This document shows, in pieces, positions 1 through 9,599 of a DNA stretch of 64,000 nucleotides. Positions within the stretch are counted from its first letter, which is position 1. Each line of letters begins with the position of its first letter. Source of the stretch: Flavobacterium sp. (lineage in GTDB: Bacteria; Bacteroidota; Bacteroidia; Flavobacteriales; Flavobacteriaceae); contig JASLID010000075.1 in assembly GCA_030153045.1 (NCBI GenBank), positions 7,378-71,377 on the forward strand, given 5' to 3'. The translations under genes were made by a program, and so were the position numbers. The notes under the pieces were generated by a model. The model did not search any database. It saw nothing but the letters and a program-made list of their open reading frames with translations, and was not told where the DNA came from.

Positions 1-759
1 TTAGCTAAATCATTAGTTTCTGATGGGTTTTTAGTTAAAGGTTCCACGACTTCAGAGAGTAAATTAAATTTTTTGTTAGAGCATAAAATAGAACCATTTT
101 TAATTGCTGCATCTGCAGAAAATATTGCTGGAAGCATTGAAGAATTTCTTTCGGAAGTAGAAGTTCTAATCATCGATATTCCGCCAAAATTGAGAGGGAA
201 TTCAACCGATAATTTTGTTCAGAAAATTAAAAATCTAATTCCATACATCGAAAAAGCTAAAGTTGAAAAAGTATTGTTTGTGAGTTCTACTGCTGTTTAT
301 GCAGATGAAAATTTGACAATTACTGAGAAAACCATTCCCAACCCAAATACTGAAAGCGGAAAACAATTAGTAGAAACAGAATTGCTATTGCAAAACAATT
401 CAAATTTTAAAACCACCATTCTCCGGTTTGGAGGACTTATAGGAGAAGATAGACATCCTGTAAAATATTTGGCTGGAAAAGAGAATTTAGAAAACCCAGA
501 CGCTCCAGTCAATTTAATTCATCAAGAAGATTGTATTGAGGTAATTAAAAAAATCATCAGTTCAGAATCATGGAATCAAACATTTAATGCTGTCGCGCCA
601 TTTCATCCCACTAGGAAAGAATATTACGTCCAAAAAGCAATCATTTTTAATTTACCTTTGCCTAAATTTTCTTCTGAGGAACTATCATTCAGTAAAATAA
701 TTTCTTCAGATAAAATTCAAGAAATATTAAATTACCAATTTAAATTGCAACTATATTAG
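1..759 (+). CDS. NAD(P)-binding SDR/epimerase-like protein (5' partial)
   Basis: The reading frame is open to base 1 and continues upstream, so the true start and the N-terminal glycine-rich dinucleotide loop lie outside the window. What is visible begins within the first Rossmann unit (VKGSTTS, the usual end of beta-2). It continues with VLFVSSTAVYAD, an atypical SDR active-site strand with Ser and Tyr nearby, and ILRFGGLIG and NLIHQEDC, typical of the extended NAD-dependent epimerase/dehydratase fold. This matches short epimerase-like proteins of the YeeZ type in flavobacteria, whose substrate is unknown. The stop TAG shares its G with the GTG start of the next gene, suggesting translational coupling. 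The family call is fairly safe; the reaction is not. Confidence 0.75.
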   Translation, partial: LAKSLVSDGFLVKGSTTSESKLNFLLEHKIEPFLIAASAENIAGSIEEFLSEVEVLIIDIPPKLRGNSTDNFVQKIKNLIPYIEKAKVEKVLFVSSTAVYADENLTITEKTIPNPNTESGKQLVETELLLQNNSNFKTTILRFGGLIGEDRHPVKYLAGKENLENPDAPVNLIHQEDCIEVIKKIISSESWNQTFNAVAPFHPTRKEYYVQKAIIFNLPLPKFSSEELSFSKIISSDKIQEILNYQFKLQLY

Positions 760-1691
760 TGAAAAAGAAAGTCTCTTTTAAACAAAAAATGACCGACAAA
801 GCAAACGGTATTGGTTTACCCATGCTGGCTTTACTTTGGGTAAGTTTTTTTTGGGGAACAACATGGTTGGCTTCTAAAGAAGGGGTAAAGCACATGCCTG
901 CATTACAATTAGCAGCCATTCGACAGTTTATTGGCGCAGTCATTTATATTTCTTTTTTTCTATACAAAAAGGCAGCTTGGCCAAAGAAAAAGCAATGGAG
1001 AGCCATTTTGATTTTAAGCGTACTCAATTTTGTATTAAGTAATGGTTTAAGTACTTGGGGCGTAAAATATATTTCCAGTGGATTAGGAGCCATAATTGGA
1101 GCTATTTTCCCTTTATGGATTGTGGTGATAAGTTTGTTTAAAGGCGAAAAACTCTCTAAATTTTCCATTATCGGATTATTGGTAAGTTTTGGAGGAGTTT
1201 GTATCGTTTTTTCAGATTATTTAGCCGATTTTATTAAACCTGATTTCCGTTTCGGCATCTTTTTGTCAATTACCGCAACTATAACCTGGGCTTTTGGAAG
1301 CTTGTATACGAAAAAGAAAGCGGCCAGTTTTAATCCTTATTTTAGTTTGGGATTACAAATGTTTATTTCCAGCATTTTGCTTTTTGCTTATACGGGAGCT
1401 ACTGGGACTTCGATAAATATTATGGAAATACCATCGCAAGCTTGGTGGTCTATTGGCTATTTAGTGGTTTTTGGATCTATAACGACATTCGTTGCGTTTA
1501 TTTATGCATTACAGCATTTACCAACCGAAGTAAGTAGTGTTTACGCTTATATAAACCCCATCATTGCTGTAATTTTAGGTAGTATAATTTTTAATGAACC
1601 TTTGACAGTTATGATTGCCATTGGTGGCTCCGTAACCTTGTTGGGATTGTATTTAGTAAATAAATCACTGCAAAAAAGTAAGGAAGGTTAA
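759..1691 (+). CDS. EamA/DMT-superfamily transporter
   Basis: This is a hydrophobic protein of 310 residues with about ten membrane helices arranged as two EamA repeats, the usual size for drug/metabolite transporters (RhaT/YdcZ-like). Typical signatures are WGTTWLASKEGVKHMP in the first repeat and a second-repeat end with YAYINPIIAVILG. Such proteins export or import small metabolites through the inner membrane; the substrate cannot be read from sequence. The first possible start is GTG at 759, overlapping the preceding stop by one base. An in-frame ATG at 789 would remove ten basic residues and is a fair alternative. Confidence 0.85.
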   Translation: MKKKVSFKQKMTDKANGIGLPMLALLWVSFFWGTTWLASKEGVKHMPALQLAAIRQFIGAVIYISFFLYKKAAWPKKKQWRAILILSVLNFVLSNGLSTWGVKYISSGLGAIIGAIFPLWIVVISLFKGEKLSKFSIIGLLVSFGGVCIVFSDYLADFIKPDFRFGIFLSITATITWAFGSLYTKKKAASFNPYFSLGLQMFISSILLFAYTGATGTSINIMEIPSQAWWSIGYLVVFGSITTFVAFIYALQHLPTEVSSVYAYINPIIAVILGSIIFNEPLTVMIAIGGSVTLLGLYLVNKSLQKSKEG

Positions 1692-1849
1692 CAATAACAT
1701 TTGTTTTTTACTTGCAAGATATGCTTGATTGAACGAGATGGTATAGTTTTAAAGAAGATATAACAATTTAAATTAATTGTTAGAATTTGCCACACTCTTG
1801 GGGATTTATTTAGTAAGTTTAACCATCAAAAAATAAATTATAAATCCTT

Positions 1850-3793
1850 ATGAAAACAACAAGAATTAGTTTATTTGCCCTGCTTTTTGGATTCTATTTA
1901 CAAGCGCAAGAAAAAAAGAATTTGGTCACAGCCAATGAAAATTTAATTACTGAAAATATTGCTGATATTCCAAAAGACTTGGCAGTTCAGGTGAAAAAAT
2001 ACTCCGAAGCACGTGGAGCATCTTTAGCAGAAGTACACCCTGTAAAAAATGATATTATTATAGCAACCCGCTTTGGTTCGACCTCACAGTTACACAGAGT
2101 GAGTCAGCCTATGGGAGCCAGAAAACAAATCACTTTTTTTGATGAACCTGTTGGTGGAGGGTCTTTTGAGCCTACAAAAGGTGACTATTTAATTTATTCT
2201 AAAGATACTGGCGGAAATGAATTTGGGCAACTTTATAAATTAGATTTAAAAACTTTAGAATCTACTTTACTTACCGATGGTGGACGTTCGCAAAATGGTG
2301 GCGTGACTTGGAAAGAAGATGGTTCAGGGTTCTTTTTTACTTCAACTAAAAGAAATGGAGGAGACAGAGATGTGTATTATATGAATCCAAACGATCCTAA
2401 ATCTGTCAAATTGATTTTGCAGGTAAAAGGAGGAGGCTGGGGTATACAAGACATATCCAAAGATGGTAAAAAACTACTGATTGGTGAAGGAATTTCTGCT
2501 AATGAATCTCACATTTGGTTGTTAGATACTGAAACAGGAAAATTAACAGAAGTGACTAACAGAACCGACAAAAGTATTGTTCAAACGAACTCGAGTTTTT
2601 CAAATAAAGCAGATGAGATTTGGTTTGTAACCGATAGAGATAACGAATTTCAACGTTTGGCTATACTTAATCTAACTACAAAAAAGATAACCTATCATAC
2701 TACTGCCATCCCTTGGAATGTGGAAGGGTATTCTTTGTCAGAAGACAAAACGAAAATAGCTTTTACCACAAACGAAGGCGGTTTGAATAAATTATACATA
2801 ATGAATTCAGCCACTAAAGCTTATACTGAAGTTAAAAACATTCCAGTTGGATTAATTGGTGGTGTGAGTTTTACTAAAGATGGGAAAAGTTTGTTTTTTA
2901 CGCAATCAACGGCTGATTCTTCTGCCGATGTCTATAAGCTGACTTTAAAAACCAATGCGATTGAACGTTGGACAGAAAGTGAATTGGGCGAAATGCAAAA
3001 GGAAGACATGTCTACTCCAAAGCTTATCGACTGGCAAAGTTTCGATAATTTAAAAATCTCAGGATTTTACTATCCGGCTTCTTCAAAATTTACAGGAAAG
3101 AGACCTGTTATCATTAACATTCATGGTGGTCCGGAAGGGCAATCAATGGCGTCATTCTTAGGTTCGAATAATTATTATACGAATGAAATGGGTGTGGCGG
3201 TAATTAACCCAAATGTTCGTGGATCATCTGGTTTTGGTAAAACATATATTGCTTCAGATAACTGGTATTTAAGAGAAAATTCGGTGAAGGATATTGGAGC
3301 GCTTTTGGACTGGATTGCTTTACAACCGGAATTAGACAAAGACCGAATTATGATTATGGGTGGGAGCTATGGTGGTTACATGACTTTGGCGACTGCCTTT
3401 CACTATGCAGATAAAATTAAATGTTCGGTAGATATTGTGGGGATTTCAAACTTCAATACCTTCTTAAAAAACACTGAAGAATACCGTCGTGATTTGAGAA
3501 GAGTTGAATATGGTGATGAGAGAGATCCTAAGATGCATGCGTTTTTAGACAAAATTTCACCTTTAAACAATACCGATAAAATTAAGAAACCAATGTTTAT
3601 TATTCAAGGAACTAATGATCCTCGTGTGCCAGTGACCGAAGCGACTCAAATGCGCGATAAACTAAAAGCACAAGGTAACACCGTTTGGTATCTTGAAGCG
3701 AAAGATGAAGGACATGGTTTTAGAAAAAAAGCCAATGTCGATTTTCAGCGATTGGCCGTAATTCGATTCATGGAAGAATTTTTGATAAAGTAA
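1850..3793 (+). CDS. S9 family prolyl oligopeptidase-type peptidase
   Basis: This secreted serine peptidase has 647 residues. An N-terminal signal peptide (about residues 1-19, ending LQAQ) is followed by a beta-propeller built from TolB/WD40-like repeats (about 60-390) and a C-terminal alpha/beta-hydrolase domain. The catalytic triad is visible: Ser506 in GGSYGGYM, Asp590 in GTNDPRVPV and His622 in DEGHGF. Family members cleave short peptides, often after proline or as acylaminoacyl/dipeptidyl peptidases, here probably in the periplasm. The gene stands alone and ends at a strong bidirectional hairpin shared with the convergent M13 peptidase, so two peptide-degrading enzymes sit tail to tail. 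Confidence 0.93.
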   Translation: MKTTRISLFALLFGFYLQAQEKKNLVTANENLITENIADIPKDLAVQVKKYSEARGASLAEVHPVKNDIIIATRFGSTSQLHRVSQPMGARKQITFFDEPVGGGSFEPTKGDYLIYSKDTGGNEFGQLYKLDLKTLESTLLTDGGRSQNGGVTWKEDGSGFFFTSTKRNGGDRDVYYMNPNDPKSVKLILQVKGGGWGIQDISKDGKKLLIGEGISANESHIWLLDTETGKLTEVTNRTDKSIVQTNSSFSNKADEIWFVTDRDNEFQRLAILNLTTKKITYHTTAIPWNVEGYSLSEDKTKIAFTTNEGGLNKLYIMNSATKAYTEVKNIPVGLIGGVSFTKDGKSLFFTQSTADSSADVYKLTLKTNAIERWTESELGEMQKEDMSTPKLIDWQSFDNLKISGFYYPASSKFTGKRPVIINIHGGPEGQSMASFLGSNNYYTNEMGVAVINPNVRGSSGFGKTYIASDNWYLRENSVKDIGALLDWIALQPELDKDRIMIMGGSYGGYMTLATAFHYADKIKCSVDIVGISNFNTFLKNTEEYRRDLRRVEYGDERDPKMHAFLDKISPLNNTDKIKKPMFIIQGTNDPRVPVTEATQMRDKLKAQGNTVWYLEAKDEGHGFRKKANVDFQRLAVIRFMEEFLIK

Positions 3794-3800
3794 CAAAAAT

Positions 3801-3829
3801 AAAAATCCCGAGTACTTCTCGGGATTTTT
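3801..3829. terminator. Bidirectional Rho-independent terminator
   Basis: A perfect 12-bp stem (AAAAATCCCGAG / CTCGGGATTTTT) with a 5-nt loop TACTT has A and T tracts on both sides. It serves both the S9 peptidase (+) and the M13 peptidase (-). Confidence 0.93.
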
Positions 3830-3839
3830 ATTTTTTGGA

Positions 3840-5879
3840 TTACCAAATCTTCACTCTGTTTTCAGGTTTCAAATATAATTTGTCACCTTCATCAATACCA
3901 AAAGCTTGATAAAAAGTATCTACGTTTTGTAAAGGCACAAACGAACGGTACATTCCTGGAGTGTGCGGATCAGTTTTTACTTGATTTTTAATCGCTTCTT
4001 CCCTCATTTTTGTGCGCCAAATAGTTGCCCACGAAATAAATAAACGTTGTTCAGGAGTATAACCGTCTATTAATCCAGGGTTTCCGTTTTTCTTTAAGAA
4101 AATTTGTAAACCATCGTAAGCAGCGTTAATTCCACCTAAATCACCAATGTTCTCTCCTAATGTAAATTTACCATCCACAAAAGTTCCTGGAAGTGGCTCT
4201 ATAGCTGAGTATTGTGCTGCTAAAGCTCCACCTAAACCTGTAAATTGTTTTAAGTCGTCTTCAGTCCACCAATTTTTAAGATTTCCGTCGGCATTGTAAC
4301 GTGATCCTGAATCGTCAAATCCGTGTGAGATTTCATGACCAATTACAGCTCCAATTCCACCATAATTTACCGCTTCGTCTGCTTTATAATCATAAAAAGG
4401 AGGTTGTAAGATGGCTGCTGGAAAAACAATTTCGTTATACGAAGGGTTGTAATAAGCATTTACTGTTTGTGGTGACATACCCCAACGTGTTTTGTCTACC
4501 GGTTTTTGTAAATCGGCAATATTTTCAGCGAATCCCCAACGAGCTACATTTTTCATGTTATCGTAATAGTTCCCACCATTTTCTGATGCTATAATTTCTA
4601 ATTTAGAATAGTCTTTCCATTTGTCAGGATAGCCAATTTTAACGGTCGATTTTCTTAGTTTTTCGATAGCGCCTAATCGAGTAGCTGGTGTCATCCAAGG
4701 TAAGTTATTGATTCTATTTTCGAATGCCAAAAAGACATTTTCAATCATGGCTTTGGCTTTTTCCTTAGCTTCAGCAGGGAATTTCTTCTCTACATATAAT
4801 TTCCCTAAAGCTTCACCTACCACACCATTAACTACTTGTAGTGCCCTTTCTTCACGCGGACGTTGTTTTAATGCTCCTGTTAGGGTTTTACTGTAAAACT
4901 CCCAATTAGCCGTTTCAATATCAGAAGTTAAAACTCCTGTTGATTTGTTGATTAATGTCCAACGCAAATACGCTTTCCAATCTTCTACTTTATTTGCTTT
5001 GAAAATATCTTCCAAAGCCGTCATGTATTTAGGTTGAGAAACAATTAGCGAGTCGATTTTTCCTATTCCAACACCTTCTAAATAAGTATTCCAATTTACA
5101 GAAGGCGTTAATTTTTGTAAATCGGCCACCGTCATTGGATTGTACGTTTTTCTTCTGTCACGACGTTCCACACGATCTAATCGAGGACGAGCCATTTCAG
5201 TTTCTAATGCTAATACTTTTTCGGCATTTGTTTTTGCTACCGCGGGTTTTTCACCTAAAAATTGCAACATGCGTGCTACGTGAACTACATATTTTTCGCG
5301 TTTTTCTTTAGAATCTTTGTCATCAGAAACATAATAATCTCTGTCAGGTAAACCAAGGCTTCCTAATCCAATGTTCACTACGTTACGGGTACTGTTTTTA
5401 GCATCTGGAACAATACCAGCACCGTAAAATCCTAATCCGCCTTCAGGAGTCATCTCAATCAAAAGAGTATTAACATCTTGAATTGATTTTATTGCGTTTA
5501 TTTTTGTCAAATATGGTTTTAATGGTTTGATTCCTTTTTTGTTTCGTGCAATTGTATCCATGTAGGTTTTGTACACGTTTACGGCTTTAGCTTGATCAGA
5601 TTTAGGATCTAATTTTTTAGCGACAGCTTCTTTTAAGATAGCCAAAGCATCGTTGTCTGTTTTTTTAAGTAATTCGTCGAAGCTTCCCCAACGGGTTTTA
5701 TCGGCTGGAATTTCAGTTTTGTCGTACCATGTTCCATTTACATATCTGAAGAAATCATCGCCAGGTTTGACAGATTTATCCATTAAATTTAGGTTGATTC
5801 CTGGTTTTTCTTGCGCTATTCCTTCTGTTGCAATTAAGCTCAGTAGGGCTAGTGCTGAAATTTTCACATTTTTTTTCAT
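3840..5879 (-). CDS. M13 family zinc metallopeptidase (neprilysin/PepO-like)
   Basis: This is a 679-residue secreted zinc peptidase. The start is placed at the ATG giving MKKNVKISALALL, because an upstream ATG adds 12 residues before an otherwise normal signal peptide and lies beside the promoter motif. The zinc site is complete: HEISH at 515-519 and ENIGD at 576-580, with the M13 substrate-binding motif NAYYNPSYNEIVFPA just before it. Length is standard for PepO/PgPepO-type endopeptidases, which cut short peptides in the bacterial envelope. There is no lipobox, so the protein is probably soluble in the periplasm. It is convergent with the S9 peptidase. Confidence 0.95.
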   Translation of the reverse strand: MKKNVKISALALLSLIATEGIAQEKPGINLNLMDKSVKPGDDFFRYVNGTWYDKTEIPADKTRWGSFDELLKKTDNDALAILKEAVAKKLDPKSDQAKAVNVYKTYMDTIARNKKGIKPLKPYLTKINAIKSIQDVNTLLIEMTPEGGLGFYGAGIVPDAKNSTRNVVNIGLGSLGLPDRDYYVSDDKDSKEKREKYVVHVARMLQFLGEKPAVAKTNAEKVLALETEMARPRLDRVERRDRRKTYNPMTVADLQKLTPSVNWNTYLEGVGIGKIDSLIVSQPKYMTALEDIFKANKVEDWKAYLRWTLINKSTGVLTSDIETANWEFYSKTLTGALKQRPREERALQVVNGVVGEALGKLYVEKKFPAEAKEKAKAMIENVFLAFENRINNLPWMTPATRLGAIEKLRKSTVKIGYPDKWKDYSKLEIIASENGGNYYDNMKNVARWGFAENIADLQKPVDKTRWGMSPQTVNAYYNPSYNEIVFPAAILQPPFYDYKADEAVNYGGIGAVIGHEISHGFDDSGSRYNADGNLKNWWTEDDLKQFTGLGGALAAQYSAIEPLPGTFVDGKFTLGENIGDLGGINAAYDGLQIFLKKNGNPGLIDGYTPEQRLFISWATIWRTKMREEAIKNQVKTDPHTPGMYRSFVPLQNVDTFYQAFGIDEGDKLYLKPENRVKIW

Positions 5880-5912
5880 ACTTGTTCTTGGTAGGGTTAG
5901 TTTTAATGGTTT

Positions 5913-5920
5913 CAAAAATA
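5913..5920 (-). promoter_or_regulatory. Candidate -7 box for M13 peptidase
   Basis: On the minus strand the sequence reads TATTTTTG, matching the Bacteroidota -7 consensus TAnnTTTG, 33 bases before the chosen ATG. No good -33 TTG was found at the normal spacing, so support is partial. Confidence 0.5.
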
Positions 5921-5985
5921 AACATTTGGAAATATTTTAAAAGGTATTTAACATTGTGTTATGTTCTTTTTAAGATTTTTGAACA

Positions 5986-6017
5986 AAAAAAGGGCTAGAA
6001 ATTTCTAGCCCTTTTTT
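5986..6017 (-). terminator. Rho-independent terminator of the sortilin-like gene
   Basis: A 14-bp perfect stem (core GGGCTAGA / TCTAGCCC) with loop AATT is flanked by A and T tracts. It lies just 3' of the minus-strand gene ending at 6034. Confidence 0.92.
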
Positions 6018-6033
6018 ATATGTTGAACGGTAA

Positions 6034-9000
6034 TTAATTTTTCATGATACGTTTAACCGTACTTTGATTGTCTGAAGTCATTTTTATAAAATAAATTCCA
6101 GTTGAAACATGTGTTAAATCTAAGTTTGTTTGGCTATTTACACCTGAAAAATCATTTTTAGTTAATACAACTTTACCAGTTACATCATATACTTCTACTT
6201 TTTCAATGGCTTTATTTCCTGTTGAAACTGTAAATATTCCTGTTGATGGATTTGGATATATTGCGATGTTGTTTAACTCAAAATCTTCCGTTGATAAAGT
6301 GCCATCGATAATAAAATTATCAATAGTTACCCCTAAATCATTTATTGAATCATCTGAATGAAAAACAAATCTAAAGATTACATTAGATTGACCTATTAAA
6401 CTATTTAAAGGATAAGCATAATCAGTTACAGGAGAAATAACACCAAGAGTAGCATTAGGTCCTGTCCATTGTGCTCCAGGACAATTTTGACAATCATTTG
6501 CCGCACCTGAAGAAGCATTGGTTCTGTTACTATTATACCAACCAGGTCCTTGAGTTCCTAATACAGACCAAGTTTGTCCCATGTTTGTTGAATACTCAAC
6601 ATAAATAATGTCCCAATTTTGTTCTAAAGCATATGCCATTTTGAACTTAATTTGAGGATTTACAGCATTTGATAAATTGTAACATTGAGAATATAAAAAG
6701 GCCTTTGTTTTATCAGGGTATGTACCGGTAAAGTTTGTTGTATAAACATTATTTCCTGGGGTTGCTAATGCACCATTGTTGTTTATGCCTCTTTTCCACT
6801 GACTTACAATAGCTCCTGCATTATGTGTAAGAAGATTGTTTGGCGCTGTCTCGAAAGTGTTTAAAACTCCAACAGCTCCATTGTCATTTACATAAAATGA
6901 TGTTGTTCCTTGATTATTGTCAGAATAAGTATCACCCGTTATATTTGTACTTACATTAAGATTATAAGCTCCTTTTGTGATAACTGTAAAACTAGGTAGT
7001 GTAATGATTTGGTTTCCTAATGATGGAATACTACCATTCCAAACATAGTTTTGAGGTATGCCATTATAATCATAAGTTACATTTACAGTAGTAATAATAC
7101 TTAAGCCATTATTTTTAACATTAACCTCTGGAATAATTGTATTTCCGCAATTAATATTAATTGTTGGGTTTTGAATTGCAATGAGCTTAATATCTGCTGG
7201 GGGGGCTTCAAAAGGTATAGAGCATTGCCATATTCCACGACCATAAGTCCCTGCTATAATTACATTATCCTCTAAATTGATTTCTAAATCTCTAACCGAT
7301 ACATTAGGTAAATTTGTATCAAATGGCTCCCATTGTGACATAGAATCATCTCTATAATAAACTCCTAAGGTTGTGCCTAGGTATAGTGGGTTTAATGAAT
7401 TTCTACCTTGATGTTTAATTACATTTTTAGTTATTGATGGTAAATTTTCAGAGAATGAAGTGAAGTTTGTACCTCCATTTATAGATTTCAAAGCCAATCC
7501 GCCTGTTCCAGCTGTTGTTAAATAAATAATATTAGTATTAGTATAGTGAACACATATTGAAGTTATAGATGTTGAGGCTGTATATACATTTGTAAAATTG
7601 ATTCCTTTGTTAGTGCTTTTGTATAATACATTTCCTTTAGAAATAAACATGATATTATCATTACTTGGAGCCACAGCAATATTTTGAATATTACCAGCCC
7701 CTAAGTTTGTTGTGTTTTGTTGTATCCAAGCTCCTGCATTTAATCTAAATAGTTTACTGTAGCCAGAAAAAATATCTCCAACAGAATTAGCAACTAGAGG
7801 AGTTACCCAATCTCCAGTTTCTCCAGTAGGAGCTGCAACCGATCCAGATAAGCTATTTCCAGAGTCATTACTTATAAAAAGTGTTCCTCCATTATATACG
7901 TATCCATAATAATTATTATTGTTAGCAGGATTAATTGCACAATCCATACCATCGCCAGAATGATAACTACTCCATGAACTGGCATTGTTAGAATTATATG
8001 CCCAACCACCATTGTCCTGAGTTCCTCCAATCATTTTAGAAGCGGTTTGTTTAGCAACTGATATTTTATAGAATTGACCTATTTGTGCTCCTGTTGTAAT
8101 GTCTGTAAATGTTGTTCCGTTATTTGTTGACACATAAACTCCTCCATCACTACCACAATATAATTTATTATTGATAAACTGTAAGGTATGAATGTCAGCA
8201 TGAGTAAAAGAAGGACTATATGACGACCAACTATTAATAGCAGACCAATTAGCGTTTGCCACTCCTCCGTCTGTAGATTTCCAGACATTTAAGCAACCTA
8301 CGTAAAGCTCATCTACATTTGTTGAAGATACAGCAAAAGCTAAATCATACCATGCTTGAGTACCTTCAAAGATATTTGTAGGGACTCCACTAGCTGTTCT
8401 TTTTGTAAAAGTCACACCACTATCAACTGACCTATATATAGCTTGATAAGAATCATCTATTTTTGAAGCAAGAACAAAAACATATTCTGGATTAGCTGGG
8501 GTTACATCTAAAAGTAATCTTCCAGCTGTTGTTGGCAATCCTATTCCTCCTGTAGCTACTTGAGTGAAAGTAGCTCCTGTGTTATTTGAGCGATAAAAAA
8601 GTGTTTTTGTGACAGCATAAACAGTTGTAGGATCTGTAGGCTTTAATCTTATGCTTCCTTGAGAAAAATTTCCTGCCTGCACCATTGTCCAAATAGTTCC
8701 TCCATCGGTTGTTCTAAATAAACCAACACTAGTAGCACACCAAAGTATTTGATTATTTGTTGGGTGCATAATTAAATCACCCGCTCTTGTTGTTGTGTTT
8801 GCAAAAGACAATCCAGTTGTATTCCAAGTTAATCCTCCATCGGTTGATTTCAATACCCCTATCGAATAAGTGTCTCCAGCATCTTTATCTCCTGTGGCAA
8901 TATAAATAGTGTTAGAATTAGAGAAATCTACAGCGATTCCTGAAACACCTATTTGAGGTAAATTATCTGAAAGAGGCGTCCAATTTGTTCCACTATTCGT

Positions 9001-9483
9001 TGTTTTCCATATCCCTCCAGCAGGAGTTCCAAAATACAAAGTATTTGGATTAGTTGGATCAGCAACAATTACATTTACTCTGCCTCTAGCTCTTGTAGAA
9101 TTTGCAATTGCATTATTGTATGGTCCCAATGGTTGCCAGTTGCAAGGGGGTAATGATAATGTAGAATTTGCATTTCTATTTAATTTGGATTGATTTTTTT
9201 GTTTAAAAGCCTGATTAATTTCTTGTGGAGAAATAATGTAGCCCTGGCTATTCAATTGATCTTTCCAAAAACACTCCCAACGTTTGAAGGGTTTGTAACC
9301 GCTTGCTTTTTTGTTATAATCTCGATCTTTCCAATAATCATTGAATGAAGCTACAACTTCATCAAAAGTAGCTTCTTTTTTTTGGTTGCCATTGCTTTGC
9401 GGCATCCAAGGTGCACTCTCAACAAACTGAGAATAACCATTTAAAAAAAATGATAATGCAATTAATAAGTAAATTTTTTTCAT
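6034..9483 (-). CDS. Large sortilin-like beta-propeller protein with T9SS type A sorting domain
   Basis: This is a secreted protein of 1149 residues. It has a signal peptide (about 1-18, ending NGYSQ) and a long region of VPS10/BNR-type propeller blades with repeated Asp-box motifs (STDGGLTW, TTDGGTIW, SVDSGVTF, STNKGINF). A CARDB-like Ig fold follows from about residue 775 and then a jelly-roll-like region. The C-terminus is a type A T9SS sorting domain (IAIYPNPSTGIFTV... to IMKN). It should therefore be exported by Sec, then carried across the outer membrane by the T9SS and anchored or released. The glycan- or protein-binding target is unknown. No catalytic motif is visible, so an adhesin or binding role is plausible. 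Confidence 0.9.
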   Translation of the reverse strand: MKKIYLLIALSFFLNGYSQFVESAPWMPQSNGNQKKEATFDEVVASFNDYWKDRDYNKKASGYKPFKRWECFWKDQLNSQGYIISPQEINQAFKQKNQSKLNRNANSTLSLPPCNWQPLGPYNNAIANSTRARGRVNVIVADPTNPNTLYFGTPAGGIWKTTNSGTNWTPLSDNLPQIGVSGIAVDFSNSNTIYIATGDKDAGDTYSIGVLKSTDGGLTWNTTGLSFANTTTRAGDLIMHPTNNQILWCATSVGLFRTTDGGTIWTMVQAGNFSQGSIRLKPTDPTTVYAVTKTLFYRSNNTGATFTQVATGGIGLPTTAGRLLLDVTPANPEYVFVLASKIDDSYQAIYRSVDSGVTFTKRTASGVPTNIFEGTQAWYDLAFAVSSTNVDELYVGCLNVWKSTDGGVANANWSAINSWSSYSPSFTHADIHTLQFINNKLYCGSDGGVYVSTNNGTTFTDITTGAQIGQFYKISVAKQTASKMIGGTQDNGGWAYNSNNASSWSSYHSGDGMDCAINPANNNNYYGYVYNGGTLFISNDSGNSLSGSVAAPTGETGDWVTPLVANSVGDIFSGYSKLFRLNAGAWIQQNTTNLGAGNIQNIAVAPSNDNIMFISKGNVLYKSTNKGINFTNVYTASTSITSICVHYTNTNIIYLTTAGTGGLALKSINGGTNFTSFSENLPSITKNVIKHQGRNSLNPLYLGTTLGVYYRDDSMSQWEPFDTNLPNVSVRDLEINLEDNVIIAGTYGRGIWQCSIPFEAPPADIKLIAIQNPTININCGNTIIPEVNVKNNGLSIITTVNVTYDYNGIPQNYVWNGSIPSLGNQIITLPSFTVITKGAYNLNVSTNITGDTYSDNNQGTTSFYVNDNGAVGVLNTFETAPNNLLTHNAGAIVSQWKRGINNNGALATPGNNVYTTNFTGTYPDKTKAFLYSQCYNLSNAVNPQIKFKMAYALEQNWDIIYVEYSTNMGQTWSVLGTQGPGWYNSNRTNASSGAANDCQNCPGAQWTGPNATLGVISPVTDYAYPLNSLIGQSNVIFRFVFHSDDSINDLGVTIDNFIIDGTLSTEDFELNNIAIYPNPSTGIFTVSTGNKAIEKVEVYDVTGKVVLTKNDFSGVNSQTNLDLTHVSTGIYFIKMTSDNQSTVKRIMKN

Positions 9484-9499
9484 TGTGTGTGTTTTTTTT

Positions 9500-9507
9500 C
9501 AAAAATA
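9500..9507 (-). promoter_or_regulatory. Candidate -7 box for sortilin-like gene
   Basis: On the minus strand this reads TATTTTTG (TAnnTTTG), 16 bases before the ATG at 9483. The flank holds two AATAATTG-T tract copies 19 bp apart and an AATTGTT-TTTT-AACAATT inverted repeat (9526-9543), all AT-rich and of uncertain meaning. Confidence 0.5.
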
Positions 9508-9580
9508 ATTGTTTTTTTCAATAATAATTGTTTTTTAACAATTAATGTCCTCATTAAAAGCTATTAAAACTCTTTTTTTC

Positions 9581-9588
9581 TACTTTTG
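9581..9588 (+). promoter_or_regulatory. Candidate -7 box for SCO gene
   Basis: TACTTTTG matches TAnnTTTG, and the ATG follows 11 bases later, implying a very short leader. No convincing -33 TTG is present. Confidence 0.5.
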
Positions 9589-9599
9589 TAAAAAAAATC

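Noticed and set aside
1761..1782. TAACAATT / AATTGTTA inverted repeat before the S9 peptidase gene
   Set aside because: Entirely AT-rich with short arms; expected often by chance in this genome and not placed on a clear promoter.
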